A DNA stretch of 64,000 nt from Trochalopteron elliotii (Eukaryota; Chordata; Aves; Passeriformes; Leiothrichidae), in assembly GCA_024734555.1 (NCBI GenBank), contig JANPWX010000033.1:8187402-8251401 (forward strand), given 5' to 3'. This document shows, piece by piece, positions 21,776 through 33,628 of the stretch (its first letter is position 1; every line of letters starts with the position of its first letter). Below the pieces are notes generated by a model. That model had not been told where the DNA came from. It did not search any database and saw nothing but the letters and a program-made list of their open reading frames with translations. Position numbers and translations under genes: made by a program.

Positions 21776-23455
21776 AATTACAAAGCACAGCCTAAATATT
21801 TCCCCTTAACTTCCTTTCAAGCCACTTTCAGAGTCTTTGAAATGACAGTTTTACAAGTACGACCTTAATGCATTGAAGTTTTCAAGAAAAGAAGGTCATG
21901 GTGCTTGGAGAGTTCTGGGATTTAACACCAGGGTGTTTCTGTCCCTGGCAGCACGAGGAGAGCTGCCAGTCCCAGGTGCACTCCAGCACCATGCAAACAG
22001 GCTTTTGGGTGTCAGTGCACATCATGCCCCTCAGTCATACAGGAAAAATGCTGCCTTTCAATCTCACAAAGTGGTCTTTAATAAAAGATCTCAGGTTTTC
22101 AGAGCAGATGTGCATTTGTCCACCCACCTGCAGCCTCTCCACTGCAAACTCCCCCTTGTACCACCCTGGACACCAGCCCCTGCATACATCAGGCAGGGAA
22201 TGGAAACAGCCTCCTTTACCCTGTGTGTGCAACCCTCAGTGCAGTGCTGCTTAAGGCCAGGATGTCAAACATCTGTGTTAACTCTTTGGAGACATGTGAA
22301 GGGTAATGTCTGACTGCAGAAAGTGCTCAGGACATTTGCATTCAGCATCTGTATGAACACACACACCAACATTACTCATTAGGGAGCTCCAAGACAACAA
22401 GGCTAAATTTAAATTGTGCATGGTTTATTGATACATAAAGCCTGTTCTAGGCTTTATTGTAGCTTTCTCTGTATTTATGACTGGCTGTGTCTCCTCACAG
22501 TCCATACACAGATTTGACCTGAGCTGGCACCAATGAAAGCCTGTGAGAGCAGTCATTAGTCTTGTACAGTTAATAAATATTCTTATTCTCTCCAGGCTAT
22601 TGCAGAGTCACTAATGATTCACATCTTTTGAATAAAACATGTCACTACTGTCCATCTCGGATCACTGGTAATTACAGCTCTCATTGTCACCATACAAATG
22701 CTCCTGTAGGGCAGTTCATGTATTGTGAAGGATGGCTCAGCATCCATGTCAATACTTTCTCTACAATTTTAAAGCATATCAAATATTAAAATGCAATTAG
22801 AGTCATTACAAAGTTTTAGAAGAATGGCTTTCCACTTCCAGTCAATCAGACAGGCTTTGGAAAGTGAAGAATTGCATGAGGTTTGGGAAACTTGAGGTCA
22901 CAAATTTGGGTTTCAGCAAATATTTTCTCGGTGATAGAAATCATGTCTTTATCTACAGTCTTAAAAAACCAAAAACCTGGGAAGCTTCACAAGACTTTGC
23001 AAACATTCTGCCCTTGCCATTTCATCAAAAAGGAATTATTTAGAGAAGTTCAATGTGTGGCATATTACAGAGTTATGGTTTTCTGTCTCTGTCCCAGAAA
23101 ATGCATGCAAAGCCAATGGTGGAAATTGCAAAAGTTGAATCTGGAATGAGAAATTTCACAACAAAACTGCTAAAAAAGTGGCCACCTTTGTACACTGCCT
23201 TCCCTTGAAAACTGATTGCCAGTTATTTGTTAGTGAAAGCGAGAGGCCTCCCATCACCAGGCTCAGCCTGGCCAAGCTCCCAATGAAATAACTGTGCTGC
23301 AGCATCCTTGGCTTCCCTGAGCCTTTGGATACCAAGGGAAAGGTGATGGAGTTACAGCCCCATCCCATGCCTCTGAGCAGCCTGGTGAAGGATGAGGGCT
23401 AAAAGACAGAGGGACTTCAGATTCAAAGGCAGGAGCCCCTGTAAGTGCTCAGGCA
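21776..23455. other. Non-coding stretch, no gene seen
   Basis: No gene was recognised. Around 22568-22590 the string taataaatattcttattctc resembles the polyadenylation region of the LTR at 44991-45225, but the similarity does not extend, so no element is called. The open frames at 21873-22313 and 22883-23149 show no domain. Confidence 0.5.
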
Positions 23456-23769
23456 GTGCCCTGTAGCCTTGGTTTCGTGCTTGAGATGTTTTGATTTTCT
23501 GAAATTCCTTTCTCAGGGAATTTTCTGTAAACAAGAGACATATTTTTGTAAACTGTACCTATGTTTTCATTCCTTTTCCCACGAGGGACTTCTTGATGTT
23601 CCTCTGGTCTGACCAATGTGATTGAAGAGGTTTGTCTTCTTGTCACCAATCAAACTAGTCTGTGTAGAATAGTATAAAAGGGAGACACATCCCAGAAATA
23701 AAGGAGTCATTTTCAAGCCCTCTGAAGGCAGAGTCTGTGTCGTTGTGGTGTAAAACGTCGTCAGTGCCT
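23456..23769 (+). mobile_element. Solo ERV LTR with probable target-site duplication
   Basis: The LTR proper spans 23462-23763 (302 bases) and has TG...CA ends. Six-base flanks gtgccc (23456-23461) and gtgcct (23764-23769) agree at five positions, consistent with a 6-bp target duplication of the beta-retrovirus-like (ERVK) type. Inside, in the right order, are two CCAAT motifs (near 23614 and 23646), a TATAAAAG box at 23673-23680 and an AATAAA polyadenylation signal at 23697-23702. The close TATA-to-AATAAA spacing is typical of compact avian ERV LTRs. No retroviral coding region adjoins it, so it is a solo LTR. It could still act as a promoter reading toward the CpG-rich patch just downstream. 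Confidence 0.72.
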
Positions 23770-23864
23770 TGTCTCCAGCACCCTGGTGCTGTGCACATCA
23801 CTGGGCACAATAGCAGCACAAACCCCTCTGGGCTGCTGGCTGCACACAGCTCTCCCTGCTGAGG

Positions 23865-24015
23865 GCCCACGGGGTGATCCTGGCAGCCCGGGCACGAGGG
23901 TGTCTGCAGTCAGGCAGGATAAATCCCTGCCTGGCCATGCTGGAGGATCGGCGGCGGCATCGCACGCGAGGCTGTGCCAGCCCGGGGGGGTGCTGCCTCT
24001 GCCCGGAGCTCACAG
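23865..24015. promoter_or_regulatory. Small CpG-rich patch downstream of an LTR
   Basis: About eleven CpG sites occur in 150 bases, most densely in gatcggcggcggcatcgcac. It begins about 100 bases beyond the 3' end of the solo LTR. It may be an exaptation site or chance GC-rich DNA; the open frames crossing it (23786-24112 and others) have no recognisable domain. Confidence 0.35.
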
Positions 24016-24895
24016 GGCTCACTCCAGCCTGGAATGGCAGGGCTGTGCCTCAGGATGTGTCTGGAGCTACTTCTTGCTGACCTCCAGGGATGGGGGATCA
24101 GCCACTCTGTGAAAACCCAGCCCTGGGACTCACTACAATTTCTTGCATTTTCATGCTTTATGAAACCTAAACTCCATCCCGAGGCGATTCCCACACGGGA
24201 GTGAGTGAAGATAGAGCTGGAGGAGATGTCAAATGCTGTGTGAACCAGGAGCCAAGTTAGTGCAGTCAGAGGAAGGAGATGACCTTCATTGCCTGTGCCA
24301 TTAGGCCACTATTGAATTTCTATTCCTGTACTATATTTTTTCACCCAGTCAATTAACAGAAACAGGCAGATCCTGATTTCTCATGCTTTTAAAATATTCA
24401 CAGGTCTGTGACACTTGCTTTTCGACAGCCACATGGAAAGGGTGGCCTGTAAGTATGATATGTATTATCTGAAGTTCATTGCAAGTCCATCCAGTATGTA
24501 GTGGCAGCTTTCATTAGGTTTTGCCATGAAGAAGCTTCACAGGAGACAGGAAAAGAAAGTGGGAGAATTATGAAGTTTGACAGTGATTAAAAGTTTCAGC
24601 TAACCCCTTCCTTTGGTACTAAAGAGCCATTAATCACAGGTGGATATGGATTTATGTAGTGCTCAGCAGTGACCATGAAGGAAATAATGCTGACTCTCCG
24701 GAAAAAGATAAAAATGAAAAAACTACAAGGTTAAGGATCTTCTCTGAAGTGTTCAGAGGATCTCACAGCTCCTTGGCCCTATCAGTCACTGGGAGAGTGC
24801 TGCTGGCCTGAGTGGTGCTGCTCCCACCCTCCTTTCTGCTTTCCTTGGGAGTGGGGGTGGGCTGGGGATCAAGTGCCCCAGCAGCCCTGTCCTGA
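24016..24895. other. Non-coding stretch, no gene seen
   Basis: Ordinary AT-rich sequence with no recognised gene, RNA or mobile element. Confidence 0.5.
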
Positions 24896-24963
24896 TAGCT
24901 CCACTGCAGCTCCACTTCCAGCTCCACTGCAGCTCCAGTGCAGCTCCACTGCCAGCTCCAGGG
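24896..24963. repeat. Minisatellite, about 12-bp unit agctccactgc
   Basis: Six imperfect copies of agctccactgc or agctccacttcc follow one another, with unit lengths of 11 to 12. Variants differ at one or two positions. Open frames in which Leu-Gln-Leu or Glu-Leu-Gln repeats appear are products of this array. Confidence 0.85.
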
Positions 24964-27660
24964 CACATCTCCCCTGCTGCTCCCCTCACCTGGGGCTCAT
25001 CTCACACACAGAAAACTGCCTTCGTGCTCATGGGGTTTCTTCCAAGATGTCTCTTACCTTCTGTTTAACAGACATGTTTTACATTTAGGAGAAGCTTTAG
25101 CAAGGACAGAATTCCCCAGGTCTGCCTTTAACCAGGCCCCAGTGATGTCCCTGCACTCCAGGCTGGTGTTTTCACACATATTCCCTGTGCTGCTGTTTCA
25201 AAAGGACCAGCCTGAGGGATAAATGAAACCTCTCATCAGGGATAATCATTCCCATCTTTAAGAAACCCAGTGAAAGCTGAGGGCATGTGGAACCTGAGTG
25301 TGATGAACTGGGGAAAAGTTTGAGTCAGCTAATTAAAATCACTTACCCTGGAACAGGACTACTGTGATGAGTTAACAGGTGATTTAGAACTATATCACAA
25401 TTCTCTGCATTTGGTGCATGAATTTGGCAGAGATAGCTTGGAAAACTAGTTAATTAGATTCTCTTTCTACCTCCACTCTCTTTTGCCATCAAAGGCTTCA
25501 CATACATTGGACAATTGAACCACAAATTAACTGTTGTTGCATAATTTCTGTAGGCATTTTATGGAAATCAAAGCATATTTCAACTTATTCTGTCAGACTC
25601 AAACCCAGCCAATTCCAGTCAACTAATTTCCAGAAAGCATACAAATAGGGAGCAGTGATAACATCTCGTTGATAATGTTGTTGTTTGGGGTTTTGAATTT
25701 TAAAGTGAACATAAATTTAAGATGATTACATGTTCATACATTTTTCATTTATAAAATAGATTACTATTGGTAATACAAAAAAATAATAAGATTTTCTGTT
25801 GCTTACAGACTCATCCAGCAACACTTTATTTTGCAGTCTTACGAAAGTGGAGAAAAAGCCTCAGCTTTACACAAATACTCAGGTAGACTTGCATTTTGCA
25901 CTGAATGAAACAATTTCCCTGAGAGAAATCTGTGGTTCTGCAACAGTAATTATTTCACCTTGGTGTTTTCAAAAGGTGCTGTGGAAAATGTTAAGAACAT
26001 AAAGTACCACTTAAGCCTTGAATTACTTCATTTGGCTAACTTGAATTCTGAAATTATATTTTGCTGCTATGGTCCTCTTTTCAGTCTTTAATACAGCTGA
26101 GATTGCTCAGACATTATGAATTCACACCAATATATTTCACAGACTATCTTTAGGGAGATTGGCTTTTAGAGCAGCTGCCTTTTTACAACCTGTTTATGCC
26201 TCCTGTATTTGGATTAAGTACAAAACATTTGGAATGGGAAGATGCCACTGCCCTTATGGCAAGGACAAAAGACTCATTTCTGCTGTTGGTCCATCCTGGT
26301 GCTCTGCCTGCAAAGAAAAACTTCCAGGCTCTCACAAAGCTACACAGATTGCAAATTATGGGTGCCTTGAGTGCAATTTAATTTTTTTTAATAATGCCTT
26401 GCTGTGTTTGTAGAAGAAAGCTTAAATTCTCCAAAAGACACGAGTGAATGTAGACATCTGCTTGAAGTGAATCATGTGGAGTCTTCCTGCACTGAGGTGT
26501 TGATGGGCTGAAGTGTCTGAGAGGTTTGGTCTGAAAAAGCAAGAGAAGTCTGCATTTTCTCATCAGACACACACTGGCACTGCCTTTAAGTAAAGTTTTT
26601 GACACAAATAAACTCTGACACATGACCTGTATTTCAAACTTAGGTATAAGGTAGTTTTATGAGAATTCAGGTCTTCCCTGAATCCAGGGAAAAATGATCC
26701 CAGCCGTTGTCTCCAGTGGTCCAGTGGCTGATTTTGAATGTGATATAAAAAAGTGGCATTTCTAGAAGTGGGAGAGAAATGTTTATGTGAGCAAATATCC
26801 AAAACAAAAATGAAACTGTGTCATGGGAAATAAAGCCAAAAAGCTGGGAAAGGCAGGTGCTCAGCAGTACAGTGTCCATGAACTTCTGGTAAGTAGAAAT
26901 TAAAATTATAAACACAATCTAAAATGCTGTGAGTGGAAACGTCAGGCACTGGAACAGGATCCAAGCCCTAGAAAGTAATTATTTGTCCTTAGGCTGAAAA
27001 ATATTGCTGTGCAGGGCTCGTTCCTTTAAACCTGCGGTTCATTGTGGAAAATATTTACTTTACTGAACTGTGTTGGTTTTGGACAAATTAAGAGGAAATG
27101 TTCTGACATGAATGTGTCTTTTAATAATAGACGGGTTTCTGCAGCCTTTTTCTCACAGGTTTGAAAGGGATTCTTCGGAGGAAAACGAAAAAAAAAAGTT
27201 GTTTATGCAACAAACAGGGTACTCACAGATACAAAAAAGAATGAATAATAATGTTAGATAATAAACCTCGATGTGGAGAAAGAAAGCTGGTGAGTCAGTT
27301 TTGTGGATGTGGCTCAGATTCCTACAAAAGGCAGAATGCGGGATGTGGCAAGCAGGGGCCTCCACCCTGGCAGGAGTAAAGCAAAACAAAACAAATCAAA
27401 AAGCCACAGTTCCCAGCAATACTTTTTTCCTTAATCTAAGGAACAAGAAGGCAGCTAAAAAGCAAAGATGGACTCCCTCTATCCATGCCAGACAGCACAG
27501 AGAACCCGGGGGAGTCTGTGAGCACTGCAGAAAAATTACTCACAGAAGAATTCTTATGGTTCCCTCCCCACTTTGAGCTTCATGGGGCAAGACTCATGTC
27601 TGGGCACAAAGCAGGTGATAGGGGATCCAGTACCATAAAGCCACCCCAAGACATAAACTT
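24964..27660. other. Non-coding stretch, no gene seen
   Basis: No gene, RNA or mobile element was recognised. The open frames at 26159-26413, 26563-26915 and 27271-27576 carry no familiar motif. The interstitial telomeric block begins directly at the end of this stretch. Confidence 0.5.
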
Positions 27661-27895
27661 ATTCCTACCCCTACCCCTGACCATAACACTAAATCTAACC
27701 TTAAATCTAACCCTAACACCTAACCCTAATACAAACCCTAACCCTAAATCTAACCCAAACAGCAACACTAACCCCTAACCCTAATCCTAACACCTAACAC
27801 TATGCCTAAACCTTAACCTCAACCCTAACCCAAACCCTAACCCAAAGCCTAACCCTAAAGATAGCCCTAACCTTAACCCTACCCCTGACCTCTGG
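27661..27895. repeat. Degenerate interstitial telomeric repeat (CCCTAA)n
   Basis: About 235 bases consist of ccctaa units and near variants (ccctaac, aatctaacc, ccttaacc, cccaaaccctaa). This is the vertebrate telomere repeat, C-rich strand on plus, so the TTAGGG strand is minus. The units are eroded and out of register, showing an old block rather than a recent telomere. It ends sharply at about 27895 where CpG-poor unique sequence begins. The open frame reading Leu-Thr-Leu-Asn-Pro across it is an artefact. Confidence 0.92.
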
Positions 27896-30800
27896 CCTCT
27901 GCCACCCTCTCTAGGCAGTGTGCATCCTGAGGAACTGGATCTAGAGGGGATGGATCTGTGTGGTGTCCTCTGGAACTGCCCCCAGTGCTGACCAAACCCC
28001 TGTCCATGGCCCAGTGAGAAGCCTGAGCCCCCCAAATCAGGAGCTGCCCAAGCCCCCTGCCCCTCTCCCTGCTGGTGTTTGCTGTGTGCACTGGAAGGAC
28101 TCATTAACACAGAGCTAATGATGTCAGGCTCATAGTAGGAAATCTACATGGTCAAGTCATGTCAAAATTAATTTGTTCCTTGATATGATTCATCAGATGA
28201 ATCACCAGACCTTTCAATTTACAATTCACCTTTATGATTTATTTTGGTTTTATCACACTGCTGTTAAAGATACTCCTGCTCCCTGCACACACCAAGCTAA
28301 AAAAAAAAATAAAATACATTACAAAAGCCTCAGCTGTTAAGTAGTAGCGTGTTGATAAAATGACTGAACAGAGCAGATGGGCTCCCACCACTGTGCATGT
28401 TGGCCCAGGGCTCCTGGTAAATATAGAAGAGAGATTTCTGTCATCCTGTCAGGGGTATTTATATGCTGCCAGTCACCATCCTATCAAGGGCAGAGTAGTA
28501 TTAACATTCTCCCCCAGCGTGGTTTTTCTTGATCACTGAAAAGCTTTGCTCTGGTATGCCAAAAAAGTCACGTAAAATGTTAGATGGTAAATAGCTTAAG
28601 TGAATGTAGGGTAGTGACCCATCCAGACACAAAACACTGATACTCTCTACCTTCCTCCTGCCAAGAGGCACAAGAGAAATCTGAGCTTCTGAGGGAATAC
28701 CTTCAGATATGGTGTTTATTGGAGAATGATGGGGAATGACAGAAGGAACTACTATGTAGAGAAGACAAACTGGAAGTTTTTATTCATTAAACAATCACAG
28801 GAATATCATTTTTAACCCAGGTAATCAGCAATATTTCCTTTCACCATAACCTTTTAGCCCTCATTATACCTATGGCCAGGTAACAGTGAATGTAGGAGGT
28901 CAGCAGAGTGCAGGTCTGGAACTGCTGGAGCAGTGAGGGCAGACCACACAGCACCTACAGCTTGTGAGAGATTTTCTTTTAATTTAAATTAAAAAAGAAA
29001 AACCATCACTGTGCATGTACTCATCTCAACACTTAATCATATTGCTTTCAAGTTTGCAAACATCCAAAATCCCCAGAGACAAAAATAAGGAGTCATCGAC
29101 TTTTCAAAAGAAAAATTTTAAACAAGAACAGACGCAAGTCCCTTGATGTGTTCTATTCTATGGAAAGCACAGAAACCTGAATTTATATGAGGTTAAAAAA
29201 TACAGACATTGAGCTCTAGAGCTGCACCTTGAGCCTTCTGCAAGGGCTCCAACAGTTTTGCTTCCAGCAGCAGCTGGGCAATGGAGCAGTGGAGCACAGG
29301 GACACCAGGGCAGGGGCTGCTAGCCCAGGCAGTGCCAGCAGTGCCTTGGGTGGAACCCCTGTTACTCAGAGACACTCTGGATTTGCATCCTGCCCAGTAT
29401 CCTGCTGGCAGCAGCCCTGCTGGATCAGGGAGCAAACCCCAAAGCGAGGTGGCACTGCCACTGTGACATCTGGTGGTGCCCATTTAGGACTGGCAATTGC
29501 CCATCCAGAGCTTTGGAGCCCAGTAATTGTTTTTAATTGCATTTGGCACAAAGCTGCTCCCAGGGCTTCTCCCAGGGCTGCAGGGCTGTCTGTGGCCCTG
29601 AGCAGGCTGTGGTGCCTGGGCAAGGACAGTGTGCTCAGGCTGTGGGGATGGACAGTGGCTGCCCCTGGTGTCACCCAGCAGTGACAGTGGGGTGGCCCTG
29701 AGGGATTCAGCGTGGTGCTGAGGGGCAGCATGTGCAGGACAATGAGCCAGACTCTGCAGGCCTGGGGGTGCTGTGCTCCAGGGTTTGCAGGCAGGGCAGG
29801 GACCCTGGGCTGCTCTTGGATCTGGCTTTCCACATAATGGGATGGGACTGCCAGGAGATGCTCCCACGAGCTTTATTGAGGCATCAGTCCCAGCACAGGG
29901 TGAGACAACTGAAAGATGGCAACAGCTCAGTCTTGCAAACAGCAGCTGAAATTCTCAGTGTTACAAGGCCTTTTAAAAGTTTTTTAGCTGATAGGCTAAT
30001 GCTAGATGTTTACAAGCATCTACTTAGGCCAGTCAATAAACACTGCATGTACACCTTACAGCATACAAGAGTTGCTTGTTTTGTATTTTTTGCAGCTCAG
30101 AAACTTTCTCTGCTCCAAATATTTCCAGGTCTAAAATTCACCTCTGTTTCGTACCTCTATCTATGTAAGCTTATTGTGATGCTGTGGAAGTCCTCTCTGC
30201 TTTTTCAGTTCCCACAGTTTTCCCACTGGCTGGCTCTGCCAGCAGCCCCTGGGCCCGTGGCAGGACACACACTGGGGCCCACACTGGAGGCCACCACAAG
30301 GGCAGGAGCAGGGGGTCACAGCACAGCCACTCCTCTTTGGGGTCATGACCGGGGTCACTGTTAGTCAGAGTAGAGAGATTTGTGGTTTAACAAGTCCTAT
30401 GTGGATTTTTATTTTGCCCTGCCTGCCTTCTCCTCCCTCTGAAGGAAGCTGCTCTCCTGGCCCCTGAGGTTCTCTTCCCACTCTTCCATAGCAACTTTGT
30501 CCTGCTCATAACAAACTCTAGAAAGACCTTTTTATTTACTTACTCCTGAAAGTAATTTCTCAGGACTTTTATTCTCATGTTTGTATTTTGTGTTGGTGTT
30601 ATAATGAGCAGGAAAATAAATCCTCTTGGGTACAGGAAGATTTTTCAATAAAGCCTGATAACCCTTGTATGTGTGAGCATTGGATTCTTTTTGAACAGGA
30701 AGACCTATAAACTATTTTCAATTTTGATGACAGGCATGTATAAAATCAGTGGCCTCTTATCATTTCAGGAATTCACTCTGCTGCACCTTCTTCCTAGGGC

Positions 30801-33404
30801 AAATGTTTATGAAATAAGCTTATCCTTATCTTCTAAAACAGCCTTGCTTGTTGCAGGAATCTACTTCCTTTGCTTTTGATGACATCTTTCCATTGGCTGT
30901 AATGGAGAAACATAACTTCTGAAAGTTTATAGCCTACTCAGGCATGGTATCTCTGAGAATCCACTTAATTCCTTCCCTCTTTTTATTTTTTTCTTTTTTA
31001 AACTTATTATAAGTTTGCTGTAGTTTGGACTGATATTATATAAACCTGCCTAAAAGGACAATGGGATTAGAAAACTTTCTTTAGCTGCAAGCCTGAATAC
31101 TACTCAATTTTTTTCTAGTTGTTGCTCAGTAAGGATGTTTCCCAGTTTGAATTTGCCATGCTGCCTTCCTTCTTCTGGGATTCAAAAGTATCTGCTGGGG
31201 TCTACAAGTGAAACACAAGTGCATCAGTGCACCCACATCTCCCCTCTTCTGAAAAAAACACTCTTCAGCAAAACAAAATACCAGTGAGACAAAACCAAAC
31301 CCAATCAGGAAGGAAAATAGAGGAGTCTTGTAGAGGCAATAGAACATTAGTCTGTTCCTCTCCCCCACCACCCATGTACCCTGAAAATAAACCAAGTGTT
31401 TCTAAAGAAGATACTTGCACTGCAATGGAAGAATTTGTGCTGTTTTGAGCCTAAGCAATGAAAAGCCCTTCTCCTAAAACTGTTTGCTGGGGGAAGACCA
31501 GCAAAATGCTGGGTTAGTGTAAAGCATGGGTTACAAAAGTGCCAGTGACATTGAAATACTGCAGTGCCAGCCCCTCAAAGGTGATTTAACTTGAATCTGC
31601 AGCAAGGGCTGCCTGAGCATCAGTAGTGGCTGTGGGAGAGATTTGGGGACAAGTGTTTACTAACAGCCAGGGAATGCCTGAGAGTTGCTCTCCCCAGAGA
31701 ATTGTTATCCATCTTCACAGCCACTAAAACATACTCTGGCTTCCCAAAGGGATATGCTTATGGTCCCAAGTGGCAAAGAACTGTTAAATATAATCTATCT
31801 ATCTGTCTTTTTATCTACCTGTCGAGGACAGGTAAGGGAACAGACATGCCCATTGCTTATGGAAACACAAGAATCCCTTTTCTTCTTTGGAAAAATGACA
31901 GAGTTTCATTTAAAGGAAGGTGTACTGTACCCAGCATAACTCCCAGGTCATCAGAAAGGTGAAACACATCAGGCTGAGGGGTCTGGTGTGGAAGGAGGCC
32001 CCACGGTGTGCATGGCAGCAGTAACAGGCAGCAGTGAGGTCGCCCATGCCAACCTGCTGTGTGCCAGCAGAGAGTCAGGGGGCTGAGCTGGCTGCAAGTG
32101 CTGCCTGCAAGGCTTCCTGGAGCCCCTATGACCTCTCAGAACCCGCTGCTCTCACACATGAGATCCTTATGCTGCAGCAAAGGAATGGATCAAACCTACT
32201 GGTGCACCACTACCAGTAACCCTAAGTGGAGGCAGATGTCCCTGCAGCCTCACCCATCAAAGATGGGACTGATCAAACACTCCCAGCACTTCAGAAAAAT
32301 CATGATCTAGTCTAGATCAGGGCCTGGAAAGCAAACTCTCTCTGTAAGTGCATAGAGAAGGTCACAGGCTAATAACAGGAATGGTAGGATGGTCAACCCT
32401 GCTCCCTGTGCCAGGCTTTCACAGCCTCACACCACTGAAAGGCCATGGCTCGTGACGGGCAGCAGCCAGAGCTGGAGCTGTGAGCAAGCAGAGCTCAGGA
32501 CAGTGTGCTAGCCCTTAATGAGGACTGGCTGCCTCTTAAAAGACAGGTTAGCATTTTTTGCCTTAAAAATGCTTAAACTCAAAGCTGAATTCAGTATTTC
32601 TTGATCCACTGTAATTGAATCTGCTCAGACAGAAGTTTTATGAAACTAATTACCTACTGTCTCTACTGGAAATAAATATTGAAAGCAAGAACAATAAACA
32701 TGGGCTGAAGTGTGCTATGCAAATAATATGTATAATTACCAGTTAAACCCATGCAGTCTGTTAATCACTATGTGGGTTTAGATGGTATTCACAGCAAAGC
32801 AAAGGCAATATGACAGGAGAAGCCTCTGTGTTTTCGTCCCCCATTGCAAATAACAATTCATGAAGAGATATATTAATGTGTCTGTATCTTGTGTCTCAAC
32901 ATTGCAACATAAATAATGAGAAAATTTATTCTTTGCCAAATCCCAGCTGCTTTTATCTTCCCAGTAACTGCCTTTCTAAGAGTACAGGGTAAGGCTTGGG
33001 TCACTTGTACAATGCATAAAGCAGAAGGAGATTTTTCAGAAGCAATGGGCTTTAAGGAAACTCTAATCCTACCAATGGTAGTGAAGTGGAGGCAGCTCTG
33101 AGTGCTTCTTAAAACCCTAACGGGTTTCCTTTTTGTTTTCCTGCATTAAAAAGAATGATGAAGAATATAGCTGAAGGAAAAAATATTGTAAATACTGAAG
33201 ATAATCTGAGAAATATCTTCATCATTGCTTAGTAGAAAATACAAATCCCAAGTATCCCTGGTCTATTAGGGTTAAATCTGGAAAGGGATCTGCAATGGGC
33301 AGGGAGGTTCTGAACTGGGAAAGCCAGAAGGTCAAGGCTTGAGTTGAGCTGTGTTAAGTTGGGGCAGCTCTGAGCTCTGAGAAGTGTAGACTGCCAAAAG
33401 TTTT
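27896..33404. other. Non-coding stretch; near-palindrome at 28.97 kb, possible conserved block at 32.6-32.9 kb
   Basis: No gene was recognised. A T/A near-palindrome occurs at 28972-29001, with 14-base arms and a two-base insertion. The region 29190-30360 is moderately GC-rich but CpG-poor. The segment about 32585-32900 is repeat-free and holds an octamer-like atgcaaat and several TAAT cores, compatible with an enhancer. The open frame at 29732-30364 has no recognisable domain. Confidence 0.45.
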
Positions 33405-33504
33405 TGGGGATTCTTTCTTGTAGGAAATATTTAGAAAAGGGATTTAAAAAATCCTTGTTCTTTTTCTTTCTCTCTCCCCTTTTCCTGTTGGGAAATGTTT
33501 ATAG

Positions 33505-33628
33505 AGCTGCTCGAGATGCTGGTGTATATTTCCAACCTCCTCTTGTTCCAGAAGGAACTCAGCTCTTGACCTCTTCTAAGATGGGCTCTGATTTCAGTTT
33601 CTCTGTTGACAACAGTAGTCTTAAATAA
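33505..33628 (+). other. Possible terminal coding exon (unidentified)
   Basis: A pyrimidine-rich stretch ending tttatag precedes an open frame that closes with TAA at 33626-33628. The predicted peptide starts AARDAGVYFQPPLVPEG and ends SFSVDNSSLK. Its codons are unusually gene-like, with many GCT, GAT, CCT and AGT. The frame also runs open upstream through the pyrimidine tract, as expected for an intron boundary. I recognise no protein with this tail and see no partner exons upstream. It may be a real last exon, an eroded retrocopy, or chance. Confidence 0.18.

Noticed and set aside
22560..22620. A third solo LTR, from the string taataaatattcttattctc
   Set aside because: Similarity to the LTR at 44991 is limited to the polyadenylation area; no ends or flanking duplication.
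27485..27778. Open frame with Leu-Thr-Leu-Asn repeats
   Set aside because: It is the translated telomeric repeat.
29190..30364. GC-rich gene-like region with a 210-residue open frame
   Set aside because: CpG is depleted, overlapping frames on both strands are equally long, and no domain is seen.
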